The notes beneath the pieces are model-generated. The model saw only the letters and a program-made list of their open reading frames with translations, ran no database searches and was not told where the DNA came from. A DNA stretch of 64,000 nt from Sphingobacterium thalpophilum (lineage in GTDB: Bacteria; Bacteroidota; Bacteroidia; Sphingobacteriales; Sphingobacteriaceae): assembly GCA_945868825.1 (NCBI GenBank), contig CAMBMM010000001.1, positions 310,001 to 374,000 on the forward strand, written 5' to 3'. Both the position numbers and the translations under genes were made by a program. Of this stretch, positions 28,394 through 38,815 are shown piece by piece (position 1 is the stretch's first letter; each line of letters opens with the position of its first letter).

Positions 28394-29209
28394 ATGGACT
28401 TAAAAAATAAAACCGTGGTTATTACCGGTGCCTCATCGGGTATTGGGAAAGCCTGCGCCGAAGCTTTTGCCAAACGTGGTGCCAATGTGGTGTTAGCGGC
28501 CCGTCAATACGTTGCGCTTTGTCAAATTACTGAGCAGTTGGAAAAAGAGTATGGGGTAAAAGCCTTAGCCGTAGCCTGCGATGTAGCTAAAGAAGCCGAT
28601 TGTGAAAATTTAATTAAACAATCGCTGCAAACTTTCGGCCGTATAGATGTATTGATAAATAATGCCGGAATTTCCATGCGGGCCTTGTTTAAAGATTTAG
28701 ATTTAGTTGTTATTCGTAATCTTATGGATGTGAATTTTTGGGGAACCGTATACTGCACCAAATATGTTTTGCCCGAATTGCTAAAAAACAAAGGCTCGGT
28801 TGTAGGCGTGTCGTCTATTGCGGGCTATAAAGGCTTACCAGGCCGTACGGGTTATTCTTCTTCTAAATTTGCTATGAATGGATTTTTAGAGGCTCTACGG
28901 GTAGAGAATTTAAAAACCGGTTTGCATGTGATGATTGCTTCGCCAGGTTTTACCGCTTCCAATATTCGTAAAGTAGCCTTGGTGAAAGATGGCAGTGCCC
29001 AAGGCGAAACCAGCATGGTAGAAGAAAAAATGATGTCGGCTGAAGAAGTGGCCGAACAAATTGCCCAAGGTGTAGAAAATCGCAGCCGTACCTTGATTAT
29101 GACTTTTCAAGGAAAATTAACTGTATTTTTGAGTAAATGGCTACCCAAATTGCTCGATAAATTAGTATACAATCATTTTACAAAAGAAAAAGACCCCCTT
29201 ATCCGATGA
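28394..29209 (+). CDS. Short-chain dehydrogenase/reductase
   Basis: 271 residues, classical SDR. Cofactor loop TGASSGIG at 11-18, NNAG at 89-92, catalytic Ser141, Tyr154 and Lys158 (YSSSK). Ala34-Ala-Arg36 after the second strand fits NADP preference. The substrate is unknown. Starts on the base after the recR stop and overlaps the hydrolase start by four bases (ATGA). Confidence 0.93.
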   Translation: MDLKNKTVVITGASSGIGKACAEAFAKRGANVVLAARQYVALCQITEQLEKEYGVKALAVACDVAKEADCENLIKQSLQTFGRIDVLINNAGISMRALFKDLDLVVIRNLMDVNFWGTVYCTKYVLPELLKNKGSVVGVSSIAGYKGLPGRTGYSSSKFAMNGFLEALRVENLKTGLHVMIASPGFTASNIRKVALVKDGSAQGETSMVEEKMMSAEEVAEQIAQGVENRSRTLIMTFQGKLTVFLSKWLPKLLDKLVYNHFTKEKDPLIR

Positions 29210-30051
29210 AATTAAAACTTGCTTTCCTCATGCTATTCTATCTATCTAGTTTAAGTTCAGTATTGGCTGTATCCATCAAAATAAAAAAGGATATCAGCTA
29301 CTCTTCGGCTACTAAATCTACCCGAAATCAATTGGATGTATATTATCCAAAAGATGTAAGCCAAGCTAAAGATGTATTGGTATTTATTCACGGCGGATCG
29401 TGGGATAGTGGTAAAAAAGATATTTATTGGTGGATGGGCCGCAATTTTGCTAGTAAAAATGTGGTAACGGTAATTATTAATTATCCCTTATCGCCGGCTG
29501 CCGGTTATGAAGATATGGCTAGAGATTGTGCTTCGGCTATTAAATGGGTAAAAGATTCCATTGCTACCTATGGTGGTAATCATGAGCGTATTTTTGCCAT
29601 GGGGCATTCCGCTGGAGGGCATTTAGAGGCGTTAATTGATTTAGATCCTCGATTTTTTGCCGAACAACAAATCGCCAATCCATTGCGGGGCATTATTTTA
29701 AATGATGGTTTCGGATTAGATATGGAACAGTATTTAAAGCTGGCTGAAAAAAACGAGCAAACGACCAGTTTCTTAAAAACTTTTACCACCGATCCGGAAA
29801 ATTGGAAGAAGGGATCGCCTTTAACTTATTTCGATCAGATAAAACACCCGTATTATATTTTAGTAGGAGAAGAGACCTACGAGGCTATAAAAATACAATC
29901 GAAACGCTTGTACGAGCTACTAACCCAAGCACAAAAGCCTGTTAAATATGAGGTGATACCTAAAAAACAACACGTGCCCATGATCAGCCAGATGGTTTTT
30001 GGCGCCAATCCGCTATACCAATCTATCATAGATTTTATGCAAAGCCATTAA
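29206..30051 (+). CDS. Exported alpha/beta hydrolase (esterase/lipase type)
   Basis: 281 residues. An N-terminal signal peptide of about 21 residues (LAFLMLFYLSSLSSVLA) suggests export to the periplasm. Oxyanion loop HGGSW at 62-66 and nucleophile elbow GHSAGG at 133-138 (Ser135) put it in the hormone-sensitive-lipase/kynurenine-formamidase-like group; a C-terminal KKQHVPM supplies the likely catalytic His. Coupled to the dehydrogenase by ATGA. Convergent with nhaA, overlapping it by four bases. Confidence 0.9.
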   Translation: MKLKLAFLMLFYLSSLSSVLAVSIKIKKDISYSSATKSTRNQLDVYYPKDVSQAKDVLVFIHGGSWDSGKKDIYWWMGRNFASKNVVTVIINYPLSPAAGYEDMARDCASAIKWVKDSIATYGGNHERIFAMGHSAGGHLEALIDLDPRFFAEQQIANPLRGIILNDGFGLDMEQYLKLAEKNEQTTSFLKTFTTDPENWKKGSPLTYFDQIKHPYYILVGEETYEAIKIQSKRLYELLTQAQKPVKYEVIPKKQHVPMISQMVFGANPLYQSIIDFMQSH

Positions 30052-31220
30052 TTGGCTTTTTTGTGGAGGAAACTTAAATAACTGTAGCCAATACAAGCCG
30101 CTATAATGGAAGCTATTAAAATGCAGAATTTGGCTTCTAATTGAAAAGCAGGGTTTGTAAAAGAGAGTAGGGCAATAAATGTTGACATGGTAAAACCAAT
30201 ACCGGCCAACATGCCTAAGCCTAAAACATGTTTCCAAGTTGCTTTAGATGGGAGGCTACTCCAACCCAATTTTACGCTTATCCACGAAAATAAAAATACC
30301 CCAATTGGTTTACCGAAAACCAATCCTAAAATGATACCTAAACCAATGGGACTGCTAATGCTTTTTAACATACTCCACTCCAAATGAATATTGGTATTTG
30401 CCAAAGCAAATAGGGGCATAATAAGTAGGTTTACAGGCTTTAATAAAAGGTGTTCTAGTTTTTCTAGGGGAGAAGTTTCTTTTACCGGATTTGTAGGAAT
30501 AAAACAAGCTAATAATACGCCTGCTATTGTTGCATGTATTCCCGAATGATGTATCACATACCACAAAAATACACCGGGTATGAGGTAAAAAATTAGGCGT
30601 TTTACCCCGAAATAATTTAGGGTGGCTAAAAGTGCTACTATTCCTCCAGCATAAGTTAAATACGTATTGTCTAACTTGCTCGAATAAAAAAGGGCAATGA
30701 TCAAAATGGCACCCAAATCGTCAACAATGGCTAGGGCGGCTAAAAATATTTTGATAGAAGTAGGCACCCGTTTGCCTAATGCTGCTACAATGGCTAAGGC
30801 AAAAGCAATGTCGGTAGCCATGGGTATGCCCCAGCCATGCTGGCTAGGTTTCCCTAAATTGATGAGTAAAAAAATAGCTGCAGGAACCAACATGCCTCCC
30901 AATGCCGCAAATACTGGCATAGCGGCTTTTTTGATGGAAGAGAGTTCGCCTTCTACCAATTCTCGTTTAATTTCTAAGCCCACTACTAAGAAAAAGATGG
31001 CCATTAAGCCATCGTTAATCCAGGTTGTGGTATTGTAAACTAGGTGTAAACTAGATATGTGGATGCTCCAAGTGCTTGTTAAAATACGGTTAAAGGTATT
31101 GGCGAAGGCAGAATTTGCTAATACTAAAGAAAGTATTGCAGCAGCCAATAAGAGTACTCCTCCTAGTTGTTGTGATTGTAAGAATTCGCGAAAGGGCTTC
31201 AGGTTAATAAGCTTAGCCAT
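30048..31220 (-). CDS. nhaA: Na+/H+ antiporter NhaA
   Basis: 390 residues, about 12 hydrophobic helices. Exchanges Na+ or Li+ for protons for pH and salt homeostasis. The ion-site aspartates are Asp167-Asp168 in AIVDDLGAI, and Asp137 in MATDIAF matches the E. coli Asp133 position. Three bases downstream of asnS and so co-transcribed with it. The final bases overlap the converging hydrolase. Confidence 0.97.
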   Translation of the reverse strand: MAKLINLKPFREFLQSQQLGGVLLLAAAILSLVLANSAFANTFNRILTSTWSIHISSLHLVYNTTTWINDGLMAIFFLVVGLEIKRELVEGELSSIKKAAMPVFAALGGMLVPAAIFLLINLGKPSQHGWGIPMATDIAFALAIVAALGKRVPTSIKIFLAALAIVDDLGAILIIALFYSSKLDNTYLTYAGGIVALLATLNYFGVKRLIFYLIPGVFLWYVIHHSGIHATIAGVLLACFIPTNPVKETSPLEKLEHLLLKPVNLLIMPLFALANTNIHLEWSMLKSISSPIGLGIILGLVFGKPIGVFLFSWISVKLGWSSLPSKATWKHVLGLGMLAGIGFTMSTFIALLSFTNPAFQLEAKFCILIASIIAACIGYSYLSFLHKKAN

Positions 31221-31223
31221 GTG

Positions 31224-32657
31224 CTAAAACTCAGCGTTTTTCGGCGTTCTTGGGAACGGAATCACGTCGCGGATGTTAGTCATTCCGGTAACAAACAATA
31301 CCAAACGTTCAAATCCCAAGCCAAAGCCGGCATGTGGGGCCGAACCAAAACGGCGGGTATCTAAATACCACGATAATTCTTCGGTAGGCACGTGCATTTC
31401 GCTCATGCGTTGCTCTAATTTTTCTAAACGTTCTTCACGTTGCGATCCGCCCACAATTTCACCAATACCAGGAAATAATATATCCATAGCTCTTACGGTT
31501 TTTCCGTCTTCGTTTTGGCGCATGTAAAATGCTTTAATATCTTTCGGGTAATCGGTTAAAATCACTGGTTTTTTAAAGTGTTTCTCTACCAAATAGCGTT
31601 CGTGTTCCGACTGTAAATCGGCACCCCATTCCTCAATAAGGTATTTAAATTGCTTTTTCTGGTTTGGTTTCGATTGTTTTAAAATCTCAATAGCCTCGGT
31701 ATAGGTGATACGTTCGAAACTGTTTTCTAAGCAGAAATTGAGTTTGCATAATAAATCCAATTCGGAACGATCTTGTTGAGGTTTTTGCTTTTCTTCTTCT
31801 TCTAAACGGCCTGTTAAGAATTCCAATTCATCGGCACAGTTTGTTAGCGCATAGCCAATTACATATTTTAACAATTCTTCGGCCAAATCCATATTGCCGT
31901 TTAAATCGTAAAAAGCCATTTCGGGCTCAATCATCCAAAATTCGGCCAAGTGGCGGGTGGTGTTCGAATTTTCAGCTCTAAATGTAGGGCCAAAGGTGTA
32001 AATATCGCCAAAGGCCATGGCAGCCAATTCGCCTTCTAGCTGTCCGGAAACGGTCAGATTGGTGATTTTGCCAAAAAAGTCTTCTTTATAGTTTATCGTT
32101 CCATCGTCGTTACGAGGAATATTATCAAAATCGATGGTACTTACGCGAAACATTTCGCCAGCTCCTTCGGCATCGGATGCAGTAATAATTGGCGTATGTA
32201 AATACACAAAGCCTCGATCGTTGAAAAATTGGTGCACCGCAAAAGCCAATGCATGACGTACTTTAAATACGGCATTAAAGGTATTGGTGCGGAAACGCAA
32301 GTGGGCAATTTCTCGTAAAAACTCTAAACTGTGTTTTTTAGGTTGTAGCGGAAATTTCTCCGCATCGCTATCGCCTAAAATTTCGAGGTTTTTAACTTTA
32401 ATTTCTACACGCTGTCCTTTTCCTAACGATTCTACTAAGGTACCCGTTACCGCAACAGAGGCTCCGGTAGTGAGGCGTTTTAAAAGGCTTTCTTCGGTGC
32501 TGTTAAAATCAACTACCGCTTGTATGTTGTGAATGCTAGAACCATCGTTAATGGCTATAAACTGATTGTTACGGAAGGTTTTTACCCATCCCATTACGGT
32601 TACTTCTTTGCCGAAATCAGTTGTTGCTAATAGCGCTTTAATCTTGGTTCTTTTCAT
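31224..32657 (-). CDS. asnS: Asparaginyl-tRNA synthetase
   Basis: 477 residues from the ATG at 32657; a TTG three codons upstream is in frame but less likely. An N-terminal OB-fold anticodon-binding domain (about 15-105) is followed by a class II core: motif 2 [15 protein letters not shown] and motif 3 [16 protein letters not shown] with [16 protein letters not shown] at the end. Presence of AsnRS means Asn-tRNA can be made directly. A TATTTTAG box lies 21 bases upstream. Confidence 0.97.
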   Translation of the reverse strand: MKRTKIKALLATTDFGKEVTVMGWVKTFRNNQFIAINDGSSIHNIQAVVDFNSTEESLLKRLTTGASVAVTGTLVESLGKGQRVEIKVKNLEILGDSDAEKFPLQPKKHSLEFLREIAHLRFRTNTFNAVFKVRHALAFAVHQFFNDRGFVYLHTPIITASDAEGAGEMFRVSTIDFDNIPRNDDGTINYKEDFFGKITNLTVSGQLEGELAAMAFGDIYTFGPTFRAENSNTTRHLAEFWMIEPEMAFYDLNGNMDLAEELLKYVIGYALTNCADELEFLTGRLEEEEKQKPQQDRSELDLLCKLNFCLENSFERITYTEAIEILKQSKPNQKKQFKYLIEEWGADLQSEHERYLVEKHFKKPVILTDYPKDIKAFYMRQNEDGKTVRAMDILFPGIGEIVGGSQREERLEKLEQRMSEMHVPTEELSWYLDTRRFGSAPHAGFGLGFERLVLFVTGMTNIRDVIPFPRTPKNAEF

Positions 32658-32678
32658 AATTTTCAACGGAATAAGGTG

Positions 32679-32686
32679 CTAAAATA
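32679..32686 (-). promoter_or_regulatory. Variant -7 box (TATTTTAG) of asnS-nhaA
   Basis: Minus strand TATTTTAG, 21 bases before the asnS ATG; smc has the same octamer 22 bases before its start. Confidence 0.4.
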
Positions 32687-32718
32687 CGAAGGATTTCGCA
32701 GTTTTCACAGCCCTTTGC

Positions 32719-35700
32719 TTAAGCTACTTCACGTAAATCTACCGCCACTACTTTAGATACGCCTTGTTCTACCATGGTTACGCCGTAAATAATGTCGGTG
32801 CTGGCAATGGTACGTTTGTTGTGCGATACCACAATAAATTGCGATTGGTTAGAGAATTTGCGGATAATGTTGTTGAATTTATCGATGTTGATATCATCTA
32901 AAGGAGCATCTACTTCATCGAAAATACAGAAAGGTGCCGGCTTAAGTAGATATAACGAAAATAGGAGAGCCGTGGCTGTAAGCGTTTTCTCTCCACCCGA
33001 TAATTGATTGATAGAAAGTGGACGCTTGCCTTTCGGACGTGCCATAATTTCAATATCCGATTCGAGTGGATTTTCCAGGTCGGAGAGTACTAAATCGCAG
33101 GAATCTTCCTCGTTAAATAAAGAACGAAACACCTCAATAAAGTGTTCCCGAACTTGGGTAAAGGCCTCCATAAACTTGGCTTTAGCCGTATCATCTATTT
33201 CTTTAATGGTTGCTAAAAGTGAATCTTTAGCGTCTAATAAATCTTTTTTCTGGGTTTGTATAAATACAAAACGCTCTTGCATTTCTTGGTAGGCCTCCAT
33301 GGCCATAGGGTTAATGCCCCCAAAATCGTCCAGCTGGCGTTTTAGTTTTTCGGTTTTCTCTTTTAGGGCGTCTTCATTTTCGCCTTCCGGTACGTCATTC
33401 TCCAATAAATCAGTTATATCGATGGAGAATTCTACCGATAAACGTTCTTTTAACCCATTTAATTCGAGTTTTAAATTCGTTTTTTGGTCTTTTAGCTCGT
33501 TGGCTAAGAAATCGGCTTGTTCTTTCTTCTTGCGTTGTTCGGCAATAGTATTCTCCGTTTCGTTTATGGCGCCTCTGGCAGCATAATAAGCCTGCTCCAA
33601 TTCTTCTACGCCTTTTTCCAAGGCTTCCTTTTGGGTGTACATGGCCAAAAGATCATCGTCAGAGTGATCTACGTGTTTTAGCGTTTCTTTAATAGTTGCC
33701 TGTGTTTGCTCAAAAATGGCGTGGTTACTTTGTATACGTTCCGAGAGGTTTACATGTTGACTATTGCGGTAGTCTAAATCTTTTTCTACCCCCGATACCT
33801 TGTTTTGCTGTTGATGAAACTTGATATTTTCTTGGTTATAGGCAGTGGCCTCAGTATTTAAACGGTCGGAGAGAATTTGGTATTCTTGTTGGGCTTGTAC
33901 CAGGGCCAGCTGTTTAATTTCCTGTTCGGTTTTTAGTTCGGCAACTTTAGGTTCCGAGCGTTCAATTTCTGCTGCAATACCTACAATTTTGGTTTCAATA
34001 TCTTGCTTGCGGTTTCTGCTATTTTCCATAAAGGCCACATATTGCTCTTGTTTGGTTTTAATGGAGATGTATTCGTTATTAAGACTTTGTACGGCCTGTT
34101 CTTTTTGGCTGTTTTGTTCTTTTTGCGATGCCGCTTTTAAAGTTTCTAAGCCTTGGCTTTCCTTTTCGATATTATGCTGTAGCGTACTTATTTTCTGCGC
34201 TAAGCTCGAAATCTCTTTGGCTAAATTTTCTAAGTTTTTAGCCCGACCAATACGCTTTCCCTCAAATAAGCCTACCGAGCCGCCAGCCATGGTATAGGTA
34301 CTTTTGCTATATTTACCGCTGCTGCTTAATAAAATTTGTCCTTCTTGTGGTAAGGTATTGGCTAATTCTTCCTCTTCGCCGCTTTCAATTATATATACGT
34401 TTTTTAAGAGCAGTTCACATAGTGGACGGTATTGAGCATTTACCTCTATAATATCAAGGGCTGCTACTAAATTGGTTTTAGCTACTTGCTTTTCAGTTTT
34501 CTTAACCGATGATTTTAAAGCATCGAGAATGAAGAAATTAGCTCTGCCTTGGGCCGAATCACTGAGTAAGTTGATCGCATGTATAGCTTCCTGCTGCGTT
34601 TGCACCACGTAATGGTTCATTACGGGTTCTAAGTAGTTTTCAATAGCAATGCGGTAGGCTTCTTTGCAAAATAAAATATCCGAGAATAAAGGGGCTTGTT
34701 TAGCCCAATTGGTATTCTTTTTTAAGAAACGGATAGACTCGGGGAAACCTTCCAAATTGTCAACCATAGATTTGGTGAGGTTGTATTCGTTTTGCTTAGC
34801 GTCTAGTTTTCTGTTTAAATCTTGGCTTTCTAGCTTTTTTTGTTGGATGGTCTCTTCACCCAATTTCAGTTTTTCTTGTAACTCGGTTTCGAGTTTTTGG
34901 GCCAGGCTCAATTCTTGCTGCTGGGTTTGTAAACGCTGCTCTAAATCAGCTATGACTTTATTAAATTCGGTTAATTCTACTTCTTTCGATTGTGTATCGC
35001 TGGTATTTCGTGTACTTTCCTGTTGTAACGCATCCCGCTGAATGTGCAAAATGGCAAGGTTTTTTTCTAATTCATTAAGTGCCTGCTGCGTTTGGCCGTT
35101 TCCTTTCACCAAGTAATCTACCTGCGTTCTGAAATTTTGTTGCTGTTCTCGTAAGGCATCTACATTGTTTTTTTGCGTTTCTAAATCGCTTTGCAAACTG
35201 TTTATAATGCTTTTTTCTTGACTTAACTCTTCGTGTAAGCGTTTTTGGTTATAGTCAACGTGGTTCAGTTGCAGGCGGTCTTTCTCTAGTTCTTCCTTTA
35301 ATCGTGCTTCCTTGTCTTCCAAAAAGCGGAGTTGCTCATTTTTTAGCTTTTTATCGCTTTCGTAGGCTCTAATTTTGGCAATAAACTCATTTGCTGCTTT
35401 TTGTTGGGTACTCAGGTTTTTTTCTTGGGTAAGGTGTGCAAGTTTTTGGTGTTGCAAGCTAGCTTCCAAGGTGTCAATTGCGCTGCTTATGCCCGATTTG
35501 CCAGCATTTTGATCTTGCTCCTGTTTATCTAGAGTTTCTAAAGCGTTGCGGTACCCTGCAATGCGAAAAGAGGCCAATTGCACACTAAATTCTTTGTATT
35601 GCTCTTTTAGTTTATAGTAGCGCTCTGCTTTTTTAGCTTGATTTTCGAGTGTTTTTAAATTTTTATCAATCTCGAATAAAATATCATCTACACGGCTCAG

Positions 35701-36261
35701 GTCTGATTCGGTATCTTTTAATTTAGAGAAGGTTTGCTTTTTACGCAGTTTGTATTTCGAAATGCCAGAAGCTTCTTCAAACAAAGCCCTTCGCGAATTT
35801 TCTTTATTGGCAATAATCTCATCGATCATTTTTAACTCAATAATAGAGTAGGAGTCGGAACCAATTCCGGTATCGAGAAATAAATCGGTGATGTCTTTTA
35901 ACCTACATTGCACGTCATTTAAGCGGTATTCGCTTTCGCCGCTACGGTAAAGTTTGCGGGTAATGGTTACTTGCGAATATCCAGTAGGGAGGATATTTTT
36001 GGTATTGTCGAAACTTAAAGAAACCTCCGCTAAATTGGAGGGTTTACGTGTTTTTGTACCGTTAAAAATGATGTTTTCCATTTTTTCGGAACGTAGCATG
36101 CGGGTACTCTGCTCTCCCAATACCCAACGAATGGCATCCACTACATTCGATTTTCCGCAGCCATTGGGCCCAACAATAGACGTTACCCCCTCATTAAAGT
36201 TGATGGTAATTTTATCGCCGAAGCTTTTGAATCCTTTTATTTCTAATTGGGTGAGCTGCAT
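32719..36261 (-). CDS. smc: Chromosome segregation ATPase SMC
   Basis: 1180 residues, full length. N-terminal ATPase head with Walker A GPNGCGKS at 31-38; long coiled coil (about 170-500); hinge domain about 510-670 (GFPESIRFLKKN to RANFFILD); return coiled coil; and C-terminal head with ABC signature LSGGEKTLTATALL and Walker B FCIFDEVDAPLDD. Forms the condensin ring with ScpA/ScpB; scpB is in the window but far off. Confidence 0.98.
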   Translation of the reverse strand: MQLTQLEIKGFKSFGDKITINFNEGVTSIVGPNGCGKSNVVDAIRWVLGEQSTRMLRSEKMENIIFNGTKTRKPSNLAEVSLSFDNTKNILPTGYSQVTITRKLYRSGESEYRLNDVQCRLKDITDLFLDTGIGSDSYSIIELKMIDEIIANKENSRRALFEEASGISKYKLRKKQTFSKLKDTESDLSRVDDILFEIDKNLKTLENQAKKAERYYKLKEQYKEFSVQLASFRIAGYRNALETLDKQEQDQNAGKSGISSAIDTLEASLQHQKLAHLTQEKNLSTQQKAANEFIAKIRAYESDKKLKNEQLRFLEDKEARLKEELEKDRLQLNHVDYNQKRLHEELSQEKSIINSLQSDLETQKNNVDALREQQQNFRTQVDYLVKGNGQTQQALNELEKNLAILHIQRDALQQESTRNTSDTQSKEVELTEFNKVIADLEQRLQTQQQELSLAQKLETELQEKLKLGEETIQQKKLESQDLNRKLDAKQNEYNLTKSMVDNLEGFPESIRFLKKNTNWAKQAPLFSDILFCKEAYRIAIENYLEPVMNHYVVQTQQEAIHAINLLSDSAQGRANFFILDALKSSVKKTEKQVAKTNLVAALDIIEVNAQYRPLCELLLKNVYIIESGEEEELANTLPQEGQILLSSSGKYSKSTYTMAGGSVGLFEGKRIGRAKNLENLAKEISSLAQKISTLQHNIEKESQGLETLKAASQKEQNSQKEQAVQSLNNEYISIKTKQEQYVAFMENSRNRKQDIETKIVGIAAEIERSEPKVAELKTEQEIKQLALVQAQQEYQILSDRLNTEATAYNQENIKFHQQQNKVSGVEKDLDYRNSQHVNLSERIQSNHAIFEQTQATIKETLKHVDHSDDDLLAMYTQKEALEKGVEELEQAYYAARGAINETENTIAEQRKKKEQADFLANELKDQKTNLKLELNGLKERLSVEFSIDITDLLENDVPEGENEDALKEKTEKLKRQLDDFGGINPMAMEAYQEMQERFVFIQTQKKDLLDAKDSLLATIKEIDDTAKAKFMEAFTQVREHFIEVFRSLFNEEDSCDLVLSDLENPLESDIEIMARPKGKRPLSINQLSGGEKTLTATALLFSLYLLKPAPFCIFDEVDAPLDDINIDKFNNIIRKFSNQSQFIVVSHNKRTIASTDIIYGVTMVEQGVSKVVAVDLREVA

Positions 36262-36283
36262 CTAATCGTTTACGGAAAGGCTA

Positions 36284-36291
36284 CTAAAATA
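36284..36291 (-). promoter_or_regulatory. Variant -7 box (TATTTTAG) of smc
   Basis: Minus strand TATTTTAG, 22 bases before the smc ATG at 36261; same octamer and spacing class as asnS. Confidence 0.4.
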
Positions 36292-36320
36292 GTATTTAAA
36301 CACCTTTAAATCAAATAATT

Positions 36321-37160
36321 TTACAATTCACTCAATTTAAAGGTTTCCTTTACCCGAATACCTTTATCTGTTTGTTGCAGGGTGGCACATTCGTTTACCG
36401 CATCGTGCTCAAAATATAAAACAAAATCCCCGGCTAGGGCTTCTTCTAAAAAAGCCTTTTTTTCATGAAGCGTTTGTAACGGAAACATGTCGTAAGCCAT
36501 TACATAAGGGAGGGGTAGGTGTGCTGCTGATGGCAATAAATCGGCCATATATACAATGGTTCTACCTTTATACTGTATTTGAGGCAACATCATGGCATCG
36601 GTATGTCCAAAAGCGAAGCGAATGCGTACATTTTCTGCAAAATCAACACCATCTTTCGTTTCTACGAAGTTCAGTTGGCCACTTTCTTGAATAGGTAGTA
36701 TGTTTTCTTTTAAGAACGATGCCTTTTCGCGGTCGTTGGGTGCTACGGCCCATTGCCAATGCTGCTCGTTGCTCCAATAACGTGCGTTTTCGAAGGCTGG
36801 TTTTAGTTTTTCGCCTTCGCGGATGATAGATCCTCCGCAATGATCGAAGTGTAAGTGGGTAAGAAATACATCGGTAATATCTGCTCTAGAAAAACCCAGT
36901 TTGGCCAAAGATTTATCCAAAGTGTCATCGCCATGTAAATGGTAATGACTTAAAAATTTATCGTCTTGTTTGTCGCCAATGCCGTTATCTATTAAGGTTA
37001 GTTTCTTGTCGTCTTCTATTAATAAACAACGCATGGCCCAGGTACATAAATTATTTTCATCGGGTGGAACTAATTTTTGCCACATGGTTTTGGGCACTAC
37101 GCCAAACATGGCGCCACCATCTAATTTAAAAAAGCCGGTATCTATGGTATGTAGTTTCAT
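36321..37160 (-). CDS. MBL-fold metallo-hydrolase, lactonase-like
   Basis: 279 residues, no signal peptide. Metal motif HLHFDHCGG (HxHxDH) and downstream GHTDAMM and FEHD residues complete a two-metal beta-lactamase-fold site. The layout (LIDNGIGDKQ early, HTDAMMLPQI, CATLQQT end) resembles AHL-lactonase-like or methyl-parathion-hydrolase-like proteins, but the natural substrate is unknown. Lies between smc and the lpdA terminator. A nine-base TATTTTTAG sequence precedes it by 17 bases and may be its promoter. Confidence 0.88.
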   Translation of the reverse strand: MKLHTIDTGFFKLDGGAMFGVVPKTMWQKLVPPDENNLCTWAMRCLLIEDDKKLTLIDNGIGDKQDDKFLSHYHLHGDDTLDKSLAKLGFSRADITDVFLTHLHFDHCGGSIIREGEKLKPAFENARYWSNEQHWQWAVAPNDREKASFLKENILPIQESGQLNFVETKDGVDFAENVRIRFAFGHTDAMMLPQIQYKGRTIVYMADLLPSAAHLPLPYVMAYDMFPLQTLHEKKAFLEEALAGDFVLYFEHDAVNECATLQQTDKGIRVKETFKLSEL

Positions 37161-37185
37161 GGATGAAAATTTTGACTAAAAATAA

Positions 37186-37215
37186 AAAAACCCACTCGGA
37201 TTGGAGTGGGTTTTT
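37186..37215 (-). terminator. Terminator of lpdA
   Basis: Twelve-base stem AAAAACCCACTC (37186-37197) with 37204-37215, six-base loop, directly after the lpdA stop; T run on the minus strand. Confidence 0.88.
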
Positions 37216-37230
37216 AAGGTTATTTATTTT

Positions 37231-38619
37231 TTATAGATGAATTACCTCACCATAAGCATCTGCTGCGGCTTCCATAATGGCTTCGCTCATGGTTGGATGC
37301 GGGTGTACGGTTTTTACAATGTCCATACCGGTAGTTTCCAATTTGCGTGCAACTACAACTTCGGCAATCATTTCGGTTACATTGGCGCCAATTAAGTGGG
37401 CACCTAAAAATTCGCCGTATTTGGCATCAAAAATTACTTTTACAAAGCCATCTTTAGCGCCTGAAGCGCTGGCTTTACCCGAGGCGGAGAATGGAAATTT
37501 ACCCACTTTAATCTCATATCCGGCTTCTTTGGCTGCTTTTTCGGTATAGCCCACAGAGGCAATTTCTGGAGAGCAATAGGTGCAACCCGGAATGTTGTTA
37601 TAGTTTAAAGGCTCCGGATGGTGACCGGCAATTTTTTCTACGCAAATAATACCTTCGGCAGAAGCAACGTGTGCCAGGGCTTGTCCTTTTACAATATCGC
37701 CAATGGCATATACACCTTCAATGTTGGTTTTGTAGAAATCATCTACCAAAACACGGCCTTTGTCGATTTTTATACCTACTTCTTCTAAGCCAATGTTTTC
37801 GATATTTGGGCTAAAACCTACGGCAGAAAGCACCACATCGCATTCTAAAGTCTCTACTCCGGCAGCAGTTTTAACTTGTACTGTGCAGCCGGCACCGCTG
37901 GTATCTACCGATTCTACATTGGCTCCAGTCATTATTGTAATGCCTGCTTTTTTAAAGCTTCGTATCAGTTGTTTGGAGATGTCTTCGTCTTCAACGGGTA
38001 CGATATTATCTAAATATTCTACAATGGTTACTTGGGTGCCAATGCTGTTGTAGAAATAGGCAAACTCTACGCCAATGGCGCCAGAACCTACTACTACTAA
38101 GCTTTTGGGTTGTTGTGGCAATACCATGGCTTGGCGGTAGCCAATAATTTTTTTACCATCTTGTTTCAGGTTGGGTAATTCTCTAGAACGACCGCCGGTT
38201 GCTAAAATGATATGCTTGGCACTGTATTCGGCATTGGTGCCATCGGCTCCTAATATCTGTACTTTGTCGCCACTTTTTAGTTTGGCGGTACCCATAATTA
38301 CGTCTATTTTATTCTTTTTTAGCAAGAATTGGATGCCTTTACTCATACCATCTGCTACATCGCGGCTACGTTTTATTACGGCATTAAAATCTACTTTTGC
38401 ATCAGAAACTTGCAGGCCATATTCGGTAGCATGGTTTATGTATTCAAATACTTGCGCACTCTTAATTAAAGCTTTGGTAGGTATACAACCCCAGTTTAAA
38501 CAAATTCCACCAAGTGATTCTTTCTCTACAATGGCTGTTTTTAAGCCCAGTTGCGCTGCACGTATAGCGGCCACGTAGCCACCCGGGCCACTTCCAATTA
38601 TTAGTAAATCGTAACTCAT
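37231..38619 (-). CDS. lpdA: Dihydrolipoyl dehydrogenase (E3)
   Basis: 462 residues. Reoxidises dihydrolipoamide for 2-oxoacid dehydrogenase complexes. FAD loop GSGPGGYVAA at 9-18, redox disulfide Cys40/Cys45 in GGICLNWGC, NAD-binding VVGSGAIGVEFA, and the catalytic His-Glu dyad in HPHPTMSE near the C-terminus. Stands alone, not next to E1/E2 genes, so it probably serves several complexes. Confidence 0.97.
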   Translation of the reverse strand: MSYDLLIIGSGPGGYVAAIRAAQLGLKTAIVEKESLGGICLNWGCIPTKALIKSAQVFEYINHATEYGLQVSDAKVDFNAVIKRSRDVADGMSKGIQFLLKKNKIDVIMGTAKLKSGDKVQILGADGTNAEYSAKHIILATGGRSRELPNLKQDGKKIIGYRQAMVLPQQPKSLVVVGSGAIGVEFAYFYNSIGTQVTIVEYLDNIVPVEDEDISKQLIRSFKKAGITIMTGANVESVDTSGAGCTVQVKTAAGVETLECDVVLSAVGFSPNIENIGLEEVGIKIDKGRVLVDDFYKTNIEGVYAIGDIVKGQALAHVASAEGIICVEKIAGHHPEPLNYNNIPGCTYCSPEIASVGYTEKAAKEAGYEIKVGKFPFSASGKASASGAKDGFVKVIFDAKYGEFLGAHLIGANVTEMIAEVVVARKLETTGMDIVKTVHPHPTMSEAIMEAAADAYGEVIHL

Positions 38620-38641
38620 ATTGTTTTAATATTTAAAGCCT

Positions 38642-38649
38642 CAAAACTA
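38642..38649 (-). promoter_or_regulatory. -7 promoter box of lpdA
   Basis: Minus strand TAGTTTTG, exact TAnnTTTG, 22 bases before the lpdA ATG. It lies in the 288-base divergent region shared with the first TonB receptor gene, which also holds a DnaA-box-like sequence at 38681-38689 and an inverted repeat at 38720-38741. Confidence 0.5.
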
Positions 38650-38719
38650 ATCATTTGGAGCGGGTATCTAAAATCCCAACTTATCCACAATTAGAGCAAG
38701 GTTTAAAAGGCTTTAACTG

Positions 38720-38741
38720 CTCAAAAAATAACTTTTTTGAG
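38720..38741. repeat. Inverted repeat in the lpdA/TonB-receptor divergent region
   Basis: Perfect nine-base arms CTCAAAAAA (38720-38728) and TTTTTTGAG (38733-38741) around TAAC. It follows no gene on either strand, so it is not an obvious terminator; it may be an operator or part of a leader hairpin. Confidence 0.6.
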
Positions 38742-38815
38742 AGGTTTTGCGAATTGTTGAAAAAAATGAAACCATTTTAACTATTTGCCTAAATAAAATT
38801 AATGCAAAGTGATGC

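Noticed and set aside
32792-34297. Several open frames of 70-150 codons antisense to smc
   Set aside because: They arise from the coiled-coil codon bias on the other strand, give Ser/Phe/Cys-rich low-complexity products and have no promoters; smc on the minus strand explains the region.
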